Source: Tritrichomonas foetus (lineage: Eukaryota; Parabasalia; Tritrichomonadida; Tritrichomonadidae). From it: a DNA stretch of 33,702 nt. The DNA is taken from contig MLAK01000384.1 in NCBI GenBank assembly GCA_001839685.1, positions 86,155 through 119,856 on the forward strand. Reading direction: 5' to 3'. The notes under the pieces were generated by a model that saw only the letters and a program-made list of their open reading frames with translations, did no database searches and was not told where the DNA came from. Below are positions 18,402 to 27,392 of this stretch, one piece after another. Every line of letters begins with the position of its first letter. Position 1 is the stretch's first letter. Made by a program: the position numbers and the translations under genes.

Positions 18402-20168
18402 TTATTTGGTGTCTGTCTTTTTCCTATTTCCATTCCTGGTGTTTTTATTTCCATTATTATTATTTGATTCCTTTGGATTTTTGTTTTTCTGTTTAGTGTT
18501 ATTTGGATTACTTGCATTTGGCAGATGAGAGTTCTTTATATCTTCTAGAATATGGCGCAATTGGTTGTTTTTCCTTAAACAGGAATTACAAGCACAATAT
18601 TTTTCCATATGATAAAAATTGCCATAATCTAAAGTAATTTCTTCACCTCGATAAATTTTTCTGTTCGAGAAGATTCCAACTATTGGAACTTCTAAATTAT
18701 TCGAAACTACAGGAATGGCAGAAGAATCTGGCTGTGAAAAAAGCAAATTGTCCGAATGTAGAAATCCATGCACAATAGGTTTAGAATGAGATTGATTAAT
18801 AAATCTTCCAATGTTACATTTCTTTTGTGCATGAATTTCTACATCTGGAGACCAATCACAATATTGAATTGAATAACGAAATAAATTATCCCTGTTGTCG
18901 TCTTTTTCACCTTTTGAATTATTATCATCAGGTTTTATTTCACCAGCATATGCTGTAATAAATACCCCAGGTTCAATGTCTTTAGTTGCAACAACTCCCC
19001 AATTTTTATCAGGAGAATAGAACATCATCAGATCTTGACACGGTCTATTCGTGAAACAACATGGACAATTTCGCTGACAAGGACATTTGATATTACATTC
19101 CATAATGATTGCTTTATCAGATGATGTTAAATTATGTAAATCACTTTCATGAAGACGACCATTTTTTGGGTTGGCACTTAGAATTTTAGCGTCTTTAGCT
19201 TCTGGATAAAGACTGACAATAACATTGAAAAATACCTCTTGATAGTGATCTGGATTAGAAATCTGACAACATTCAGCGAAAGAATTAATATCTAATCCTT
19301 CAATGGGTTCCATATTCATCCACTCTGCTTCGGTATTAATTCCATCTTCAGACAGTGTTGGAGGAGGATTACCATTGAATCTATTTTCCCATGGATATTT
19401 AATTGTTCCTTTTCCATTTGAAACATCATCACCATAAGAAATAGAAAAAGATCCACATTGAACTCGAATCCAAAAATTACCATCAGGCATTGGAAAATAA
19501 GTGACATTACCTGACAATGAAAAAGCAACATCAAATGAAAGTGGAAATTGAGCTGGAATAGGACGGTTTGCAAAACTGAAAATCTTTTCCAAGTTTGTTA
19601 CTTTCTCAGCTTTTTTCTTATCTTTACGTGTTTTAAGTTTAACCTTTACTGAAGGAAATGGAACAGTATTATGGATGGCAATCAAAATTAAATATGGAAC
19701 AACACAACATGGACCTTCACCTGGAAGAGTATCTAAATATAACGGTGCTCTAAAATTAACTGTATATGCATTTTCAAATGTATGTTTGTCAAAAGTAAGT
19801 AATTCTGGACATCGACCTGTTACTAGACAAAAGACAGTCAAAAGGTGATGATTTAGTGGTACATGGTCAGGAATACCTAGTAAGTCATAAATTAATATTA
19901 GAAGTCCTTTTTCTTCAGGTAAAAAATCATCTGGAATCAAGCAACACCAAACTCGATTTCTATAAAAATAAGGATCTAACCAGGATGATTTAAAAAAGAA
20001 AATGAGTTCATTCAAACCTGGATTTTGGTTGATTGTCGGATCTTCCAACAAATAAGGTTCAATATCAAGAAATGGGTTATTAAATATATCTGCTTCATCT
20101 TCATCATCTATGGACTCACTAACACTTGATTGATATTCATCATCTATTTCAATAAAATGATGCATCAT
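18402..20168 (-). CDS. SET-domain histone-lysine methyltransferase, SUV39-like arrangement
   Basis: The protein has 588 residues from the chosen start. The open frame reaches an earlier ATG at 20282, but those 38 extra residues look non-coding and a TCACT initiator (20176-20180) lies 10 bases before the ATG at 20168. Residues 358-377 form a Cys-rich pre-SET tail (CNIKCPCQRNCPCC). The SET domain (about 382-518) has NWGVVATKDIEPG, an AYAGE strand, NIGRFINQS (452-460, normally RFINHS, so His is Gln) and EITLDYG (510-516) with the catalytic-type Tyr. A compact post-SET CACNSC (525-530) follows, shorter than the usual CxCx4C. By family knowledge it transfers methyl groups from S-adenosylmethionine to histone lysines, H3K9 being the best guess. 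About 350 N-terminal residues are of unknown type, and the C-terminus is Asn/Lys low complexity. Confidence 0.9.
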   Translation of the reverse strand: MMHHFIEIDDEYQSSVSESIDDEDEADIFNNPFLDIEPYLLEDPTINQNPGLNELIFFFKSSWLDPYFYRNRVWCCLIPDDFLPEEKGLLILIYDLLGIPDHVPLNHHLLTVFCLVTGRCPELLTFDKHTFENAYTVNFRAPLYLDTLPGEGPCCVVPYLILIAIHNTVPFPSVKVKLKTRKDKKKAEKVTNLEKIFSFANRPIPAQFPLSFDVAFSLSGNVTYFPMPDGNFWIRVQCGSFSISYGDDVSNGKGTIKYPWENRFNGNPPPTLSEDGINTEAEWMNMEPIEGLDINSFAECCQISNPDHYQEVFFNVIVSLYPEAKDAKILSANPKNGRLHESDLHNLTSSDKAIIMECNIKCPCQRNCPCCFTNRPCQDLMMFYSPDKNWGVVATKDIEPGVFITAYAGEIKPDDNNSKGEKDDNRDNLFRYSIQYCDWSPDVEIHAQKKCNIGRFINQSHSKPIVHGFLHSDNLLFSQPDSSAIPVVSNNLEVPIVGIFSNRKIYRGEEITLDYGNFYHMEKYCACNSCLRKNNQLRHILEDIKNSHLPNASNPNNTKQKNKNPKESNNNNGNKNTRNGNRKKTDTK

Positions 20169-20175
20169 TGATGAT

Positions 20176-20180
20176 AGTGA
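20176..20180 (-). promoter_or_regulatory. Candidate initiator TCACT of the SET gene
   Basis: Read on the minus strand as TCACT, with its A 10 bases before the ATG at 20168. It argues that translation begins there and not at the upstream ATG (20282), which would lie outside the transcript. Confidence 0.5.
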
Positions 20181-20445
20181 TATCAATCTGGTGAGCTCCT
20201 TTTTTTTGAATGTATAGACCAGATAACAAAAGAAAAAGTTTGTATTCACACAATGCCACTTCATCGAGTATTTGATTGTCATCTTGTGAAATGAATTATT
20301 TTAGTCATGAATATACAAATATAGAGTCAAATAGTCTTCAACATTAAAATAGTTTAAACAACAATATTACACATGATCAAAGTTGCAAGTTCACAATTTC
20401 CGAAAAATCACCAAAATGATTTAGATAGATTTTATTTTCAAATAA

Positions 20446-23016
20446 TCATTGGTTATAATCATCGTCCATCATTTGTTCATCAATATACCATCCAATACAC
20501 TGATAAGTTTTAGAATGATCTATTGAACTCATAAATGGATAATGTTGTTCAACCTCATATCCTGTTAATTCACTTGATATAACATTGATTTTAACATAGT
20601 GCCCATCACATATTTCATACTCAGCTTTAGCAGGCGAAACTGTTCCATATCTTTTCCTTTCAGAACAACTTACGAAATGAACATTTTTGAAATTGTCTTT
20701 CGAAGTTTGATTTTGACCAAGCATATGGTTGTGAATCCTCCTATAATGTTCAACAGGTGAAAATAGTTCTGTACAAGTAGTAGACTTCATTGTATTAATA
20801 AAATCAAGTATAACTTCTTTTACATTGTTTGTTCCATCACTTGGAAAAGAAATTTGTTGATGATCATTATCCACTGAGCTTAGATCAACTGTATATTCAA
20901 TGGTTGTTGAACTTCTGATTAAGTCATTCGTTAATTCTACTTGCTTGCAGTCAGATGAAAATGAAATTTTTTCACTGACTGCAAGACCTGTTGGAGCATG
21001 TAATTGATTCCATTGCGTTGGAGCTGGTTGAACATTCAGGTTATTCACAGAAATGATTTTTCCATCAACTAATTTATCATTGAAAACTAATGTAAAATTC
21101 GCTTGGCCTTTCAATGTTAATTCATGGATAGAAACAGCAGTAAGTGTGTCACCAATAGAATTGATAGAAATAACAAAATCTTCTTCTGTTGCAACTATTG
21201 GACCATTAAATGCAATATGTGATATTAAAGGATCGGTTTTCTTTTTGTTTTGATAATTAAATTCTAAACGACTAAAAGACTCAAATCCAGGCTTTATATC
21301 TACATCTGTGCGCATTAAAGAGTTGAAAGAAATGTCCTGCCCTTTCCCAACAAGTTTTAAGTTACCAGTGTTACATTCATAAATAGACTGTGAAATATCT
21401 TGGGACAAGTACAAATTATACTTATTTGTTGATAATGTGGCTTGAAGCGTGAGATCATTTAATGCATTTTCAATGTCAATGTCAACATTGGAATTTCTGG
21501 ATTTACTAACTGTGATTTTTGACATTTCATATGTTTTATCTAATGGTTTTCCATCAGATCCTATTTCTTCATATCTTCCTAATGTCATAACAATTGTATC
21601 TTTGATATTAATTGTTGTTCCTTTCATATTGAAATCACCATTAATAGCATTTAATTTGTATTTAATATTCAGCGTTCCTGCAGCATTAAAAACATCTTGA
21701 TTCTTATTATATTCTTTGAAATCGAGAGAAATTTGCTTGATATTAGAGAAGTCAATCGTTCCAATGTCATAATTACTAATTCCCGCACCTTGACTAAGAG
21801 TTAACTCAGTGAAGTTGAGGATTTTAGGATCAGCTCTTGGGAAAATGAAATTAATTGAATTATCAGCAGAAACAGAAGAAATTCTTCCATTAATATCAGG
21901 TGTAATTACAAAGTTATACGGATTTTGCTTATTATTGGCAAATTCTATAGAAACATCAGAAAATTCTTGGTTATTAAGAATAACTGGATGTTGTGAATTA
22001 ACTTTAATGTGAGTGATGTTTTCATTAAGTGTATTAATCCATGTATCATAACAGGAAGAATCATCGCCACTTGCAAGGGTTGCAGTTAATAATGTAAATA
22101 GTTGTGTTTGTTTAAATCCAACACATTTTAATGAAGCTGTAAAGGAATTCATTTCTGGTAAATCACATCCTTTTGAATCCGTTGTTCTTGGATTAATATC
22201 TGTCCATGCGTTACAGACTTTTTGGTAATATGATTGTGAGTAATGGTAATCATGATGGAAAGTTTCATATGCTCCAGTATAAATAATATCGAAATAATCA
22301 CAGTTTAATTCTGGAGCACAAATCAAATAATGTTCATCTAAATCATTTGTAAATGTTGGTGGAGAAAGATGGAATTTAGTACCTGCAAATGTTACACTTT
22401 CGTTGAAAACCATTGAAAGCGAAGTTGATCCAAAAACAGCAGATTTCTTCAATTCAATAAGTGTATTATTTTCGATCTCTAAATTATTGACTAAAATTGA
22501 AAATTGATCATCTTTAAACAGTTGATTTTGAGTATCATAAATATTAAAAGAATCGAAATTAGAGATTTTCAAATGATTCATTATGTGATATTTGGCTTCT
22601 CCTCTTAATCTCAAATATCCAGTATGACTAAATTGACCAAAGCTTATGTTCATGTTTGCATTTTCCGCTATAATCTCAGAACGCTGATTTGTGAATTCAA
22701 CTTTAGATATATAAACATTTGTTAAATCTACTCTATTGTTTATAAAATGTACATTCGTGCCTGTTGTACATGAAATTGAGCCTATTGCTGTATGTGTATC
22801 GATATAAATTCTAATCTCAGTATTAGCTTTATTAGATAAAATTGAAAGACCTGGTCTCTCACAATTTAATTCTATAAAGTGAGCTTTTTGATGGTTGGCA
22901 AGAAATTGAATGTTCAGGTAATCTTGGTTCCATGTGCTTCCACTGATTTTGAGGCGTAATATTTGTGGATTAATGTCGTTAATAGTAATTAAATATTTAT
23001 GTCTCAAAGGTATCAA
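20446..23016 (-). pseudogene. Truncated paralogue of the neighbouring surface glycoprotein
   Basis: An unbroken frame of 856 codons is clearly related to the intact surface protein at 23582-27121. GSTWN followed by CERPGLSIL here matches GSWN and ETPGLSVTG there. CAPELNCDYFDIIY matches CQHKLDCSKFEVVF, LKCVGFK matches VKCIGMK, and ISLDFKEYNKNQDVFN matches ISLDYDQYSNYQTVFN. The similarity begins near residue 270-292 of the intact protein. The signal peptide and about 270 residues are missing, a stop codon lies two codons before the frame opens, and the only start at that end is TTG. The first ATG is codon 122 (22651-22653), which would give 735 residues with no signal peptide. The C-terminus stops just after YQCIGW, where the intact copy continues into its membrane anchor. 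It is either a recent pseudogene or a gene repurposed as a cytosolic protein. Confidence 0.75.
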
Positions 23017-23581
23017 TTTTTATTCGTCAGATATCTTGAAATATAAGATTAATATAGAGTTTTTGTGTATTATATTATGTGATATAATATTTTTATTATA
23101 TAAATAAATGATAAAAACATTATTTATTTCCTAATATAATCCAGAAGAGTTCATTTAAGATTGAGAATGATATTATATAAATTGCTATGCCGATTATCTC
23201 AATATATACTATACAAAAAGTTACTAAATCTATATTATTATGGTTATTATTAAAATTTAATATTTGATATAACATGTTAAATATTAATTGCCCTCGTATA
23301 TTTGCGAAATTCATATTTTCCCATAGAAATTTTTGAGAAGGTATAGAAAAAATAATGTGCAATTATCCCGAGTATATTCATGACTTTCAGAAAATTGATA
23401 CAATAAATATTAAATTAAATATATGCGCATAAAAACAAGCCAATACTAGGTATTATACCACATAGAGTCATTTTTCGAAAATATGACATAAAAATATTTT
23501 GAATACAATCTCAAATATTTCTGAAGCCCAATAGAATTTTCTATAAGCTTCAAAAAAAAGACATAAAAATAAACGGAAAAT
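23017..23581. other. Spacer between head-to-head surface-protein paralogues
   Basis: The gap is 565 bases, too short for the roughly 800 bases of 5' coding sequence missing from the minus-strand copy. I see no convincing remnant of it here. The small minus-strand frame at 23120-23362 is AT-driven and lacks similarity to the intact N-terminus. The promoter-like AATAAACGG lies at its right end. Confidence 0.55.
23568..23576 (+). promoter_or_regulatory. Shared upstream motif AATAAACGG, copy 3
   Basis: Same nine bases as at 17140-17148, again preceded by AAA, and only 6 bases from the ATG at 23582. There is no TCA-Y-W initiator close by. Confidence 0.5.
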
Positions 23582-26500
23582 ATGATCTTTGGGCTTCTCA
23601 CGTTCGCCATAGCAAAAGAATGCCCGCCAAACAATAATTTCACAAATTTCGATTCTATTAGTCTGTGTTTTGGAACAAACAATCCAGCAGATCAATGCCA
23701 AGTATATGATTATTTACCAGAATGTTTAACAAATGCGATTTTTAAGAAAGAATCAATTATTTCATTGAAATTCCCAGAAAATGGAACAGTTATTTCATTA
23801 AACAGCTTCCCAACAACAACAGAATTAGTTTTTCAAACCAATGTCAACAGTTTAGTTGTTGTTAATGTTAAATTCAATTCTGGACTGAATAAACATATCA
23901 GAATGAGAATTGAAAATGATATCAGAATCAACCCTCAGCCTAATGTTGATGATCGTGCTGTTGTTGAAGTTTTATCAGCTTTTTCAGATTCATTCAGCCA
24001 AGGAAATCGTGTAGGACCAACTGTAACACTAGTGAATACAGCTAAAGTTGATTTCGACTATTCAGCTTTTGGACAGCTTGACCTTATCAATTATCACGTT
24101 GATAATTACTTAGATGAAGATAATATTGGAATGATCAATAAACTTCCAAGTAAGATTGCTATTGGTACTTCGATTCCTTCTGGAAATGGGATTATTGGCT
24201 TTAATTTTTATGAAAGATGTCGCTTAAGTTTCACAAGTGGTATATTTAATGTGACAATAGTTGAAAGTGGATTACAAGTCGTTCAACTTTCTAACACGAC
24301 AAATAACATTTTGTTCAGGAATTATTTCAACAATGGTTACCAAATTAACTTAAGAAACAGAGGAATTGCTCATTTCCGATGTGAAATTGATAATATTGCT
24401 CCAGAATTATTAAATATCAATCATAATGGTGATTGGGAAGTTTATATTGAAAAAGGCTCATGGAACTCAACTCAAAGTAATATTGTTCTTAACTCCAACT
24501 ATCCAGTTATGTTTTTAAGAACAGATGTTGAAACTCCTGGATTATCAGTGACAGGAAAGGATGTTATACTTATCATGGAAAGCAGTCTTTTGAATGTCGA
24601 TTTATTCAATGTTAAAAGTTTACATCTTTTGAGCTTTATAAATGGAACTAAAACTCTCAAAATTAGGCAGTGCATTTTTGAGCATGTTTATCCAGAATCA
24701 AGTGGATTTGATGTTTCATTTGGTATTCTATATTCTGAATCAATTAAACCTGAATTACACAATGGTGCCACATATTCAATTACACAAAGGTTGCATATAC
24801 AAAACGCATCAAACTCTTATTCTGCCAAGACTGAAGAATCAACGGTTGAAAACTTCTTTCATGTAAATTCTGTTTCGTTCACTGACAACTCCATGATTAC
24901 AATTCCAAATGGAAAAACGGTCTATCTAAATTCTTCGTATCAATTCCCAGGTAATAAATATTATATTGATTATCAAGAATCTGTTATGAGTGGAGAACGA
25001 ACTTTACTTTGTCAACACAAATTAGATTGTTCTAAATTTGAGGTTGTATTTAGAAATCATGATTTCTTTACTAATCCAAAAAAGTATGCAGGAATAGAGG
25101 AGCCTTTCGAAATGACTTGTACAGAACAACCAATTGAGACATCTGGATGTTGTGAACCAGAAATAGTATATTCTGATTTTTACAAGAATGTAAAGTGTAT
25201 TGGAATGAAAGTCAACGACAACATATACCAGACGAACATCACAAATAGTCAAGTGAGTGATGAGGAATACATGAGATGGAAGACTGAAATTTCAGGATAT
25301 GTTGATAATATCCTATATTCGAATTCTGCCAAACATGCTGCTAATTTTGACACAACGCCACTTTCCAATATCACCTTAGAATCATCCGATCCAATCCTCT
25401 ATTATGAAATTGGACAAAGTAGCACTGGAGTAGTGGATTCAATCATTAGTTCTGGATCACTTTATGTGATCCCATCAACATCAAATATCATTCCAGTAAG
25501 ATCAATTGACACTCAATCAATGACTGGCGATTTCAGCAAATTGGATTATAGAAATGTTGAATATATTTCTCTTGATTATGATCAATATAGCAACTATCAA
25601 ACTGTCTTTAATAAAATTAAACATATAAATCTTAAAAAGGGAAGTGCTACAGTTGAAATGTCTCCAAATACGCCACCAGTCAATGTAAAAAACCCTACAA
25701 TTAAAATGGAATTTAAAGAAAGATCATTGAAAGTATCTGGTCAAGAAAAGTCAGAAAATGCTAATACCAATACCAATATAAACTATCATACCCTAGACTT
25801 TTCTTCAGAAAGTGAGGAGCAAGATGTTGAATTTGGAATTAACTTTGAATCATATTCAGACGAAAATGCAACAGGATATACAGTGTTAATGTCAAGTCCT
25901 GAAACATTACAAACAACGAGTTTCTCAGTGAGCCCATCTGCCTCTCGCAATGTTCAAGTAAACATCTCTGGAATTAAATCATCAATTGTTACAATAAATA
26001 CTGGAAATCAGAATTTCTATATTGCTAATAGTTACACTGTTGTTCCACATTTAGAATCCAACCAACAAATTTATCTGACTGGAACAACACCATTGAATAC
26101 AAAAGACCCAGCTAAACCCCTTGTATTTAATAACTTAACTTTTAGTAGTTCTTCTCAGCATTTAACTTTCGAGAATATCAAATATAACAAAATTGTTGTG
26201 AAACATTTGAACTTGAACTCCATCATTACGCGATTTAGTCTAACTCATTCCGATTTTGAGGGTTATACATTCCCAGATACAACTACAATAGAAGTTGAGG
26301 AACTTGAATCAAGTGTTAACTTTGTTCCAAGTGAATTCTTAAGTGAAGGCATTAATTTAATTATTAAGAATAGACTTAATATTCAACAAAATTCTATTCT
26401 ATATTCTGAAAACTTTGATGATCAAATTAATTTGGTTATCCATGGAAGTTCACAAAATGGATTTCCAATCGTAATAATTAATGATTCCCTCACAAGGAAA

Positions 26501-27121
26501 GGAAAATCATTCAATTCCGTTACGATAGAATATGAAAAAAGTGAAGAATATTGTCTTGATTCTTCAACCATATATTCCATGCTTTATCCAAATCAACCAT
26601 CATTTGAAACACCCGTTTTCACTAAATTTGAAGGATATCAATTCATTTTATGTGGTAGCAAACTTGATTGTAATGTTAACATTTCAGATAGTAATGATTT
26701 TTATGTAGAACAATGTAATAATGAATATTATAAATACACTACAAAGTGCTTCACTGATTTACTTTATAGTGATATTGAAGAAAACAATCATCCATATTTC
26801 GAAAGAGACACGCATCCACACACAATCAATATGGTAGATTATATTCCATATAGTTACACATGCATTGGAATCAAACCAGAACCTGTCAATATTTCTCTTG
26901 TACTTGAAAGCCCACACAAATCCTTTAAGAAAGGATTGAGTGCTGGCGCAATAGCAGGAATCGTTATTGCTGTAGTAATTGTTGTTGTACTGATAATTGT
27001 TGCAGCTATTATTATTACCCGTAAACGCCATAATATTGAAGATCCTTCTCAAGATGATAAAAATCCAGAAACACAAAGAGAACACACTCAGGATAGCAGT
27101 GATGAAAGTGTTCCATTGTAA
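23582..27121 (+). CDS. Large type I surface glycoprotein, 1179 aa, unrecognised family
   Basis: The protein opens with a short signal peptide (MIFGLLTFAIA, likely cut before KE). It ends with a transmembrane helix (about 1121-1147, AGAIAGIVIAVVIVVVLIIV) followed by RKR and a roughly 30-residue acidic Ser/Thr/Asp tail. The ectodomain is made of beta-strand-like stretches rich in Asn, Ser, Ile and Val, with many NxS/T sites, and may form a beta-solenoid; that is inference. A Cys module occurs twice. Copy 1 (477-539) begins CQHKLDC and closes KCIGMK. Copy 2 (1024-1094) begins CGSKLDC and closes TCIGIK. I know no named family, and the BspA leucine-rich signature is absent. It likely sits on the plasma membrane, with a possible role in adhesion or as a variable antigen. 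A truncated relative lies head-to-head upstream. Confidence 0.88.
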   Translation: MIFGLLTFAIAKECPPNNNFTNFDSISLCFGTNNPADQCQVYDYLPECLTNAIFKKESIISLKFPENGTVISLNSFPTTTELVFQTNVNSLVVVNVKFNSGLNKHIRMRIENDIRINPQPNVDDRAVVEVLSAFSDSFSQGNRVGPTVTLVNTAKVDFDYSAFGQLDLINYHVDNYLDEDNIGMINKLPSKIAIGTSIPSGNGIIGFNFYERCRLSFTSGIFNVTIVESGLQVVQLSNTTNNILFRNYFNNGYQINLRNRGIAHFRCEIDNIAPELLNINHNGDWEVYIEKGSWNSTQSNIVLNSNYPVMFLRTDVETPGLSVTGKDVILIMESSLLNVDLFNVKSLHLLSFINGTKTLKIRQCIFEHVYPESSGFDVSFGILYSESIKPELHNGATYSITQRLHIQNASNSYSAKTEESTVENFFHVNSVSFTDNSMITIPNGKTVYLNSSYQFPGNKYYIDYQESVMSGERTLLCQHKLDCSKFEVVFRNHDFFTNPKKYAGIEEPFEMTCTEQPIETSGCCEPEIVYSDFYKNVKCIGMKVNDNIYQTNITNSQVSDEEYMRWKTEISGYVDNILYSNSAKHAANFDTTPLSNITLESSDPILYYEIGQSSTGVVDSIISSGSLYVIPSTSNIIPVRSIDTQSMTGDFSKLDYRNVEYISLDYDQYSNYQTVFNKIKHINLKKGSATVEMSPNTPPVNVKNPTIKMEFKERSLKVSGQEKSENANTNTNINYHTLDFSSESEEQDVEFGINFESYSDENATGYTVLMSSPETLQTTSFSVSPSASRNVQVNISGIKSSIVTINTGNQNFYIANSYTVVPHLESNQQIYLTGTTPLNTKDPAKPLVFNNLTFSSSSQHLTFENIKYNKIVVKHLNLNSIITRFSLTHSDFEGYTFPDTTTIEVEELESSVNFVPSEFLSEGINLIIKNRLNIQQNSILYSENFDDQINLVIHGSSQNGFPIVIINDSLTRKGKSFNSVTIEYEKSEEYCLDSSTIYSMLYPNQPSFETPVFTKFEGYQFILCGSKLDCNVNISDSNDFYVEQCNNEYYKYTTKCFTDLLYSDIEENNHPYFERDTHPHTINMVDYIPYSYTCIGIKPEPVNISLVLESPHKSFKKGLSAGAIAGIVIAVVIVVVLIIVAAIIITRKRHNIEDPSQDDKNPETQREHTQDSSDESVPL

Positions 27122-27392
27122 ACTAAAACTCTTTTTATATCCAAAACTTTCTTTTGTTTCCGATTTAATCAACTCTTTTTAGGATTAAAAAATTCTGAAT
27201 TGAAATTGAGTAGTTTACAAAAAATAGAAAGTTTTAAAAAAGGTGGAAAATTTATCGATATGGCCAATTATTCTATCAAAAGAGTTCTTACAAATCATAA
27301 TTCTCACTTTTTAATTGAATTTTTTCTTAATGACTGTTTGAAATTTTGATTGATGTTTCTGAACTTATCGTTTCAACGTACAAAATCTTGAA

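Noticed and set aside
20169..20282. 38-residue N-terminal extension of the SET protein
   Set aside because: There is an ATG, but the extension looks non-coding and the TCACT initiator lies inside it.
26759..27172. Minus-strand frame of 137 codons rich in Asn and Tyr
   Set aside because: It is the antisense shadow of the transmembrane segment and tail of the surface protein.
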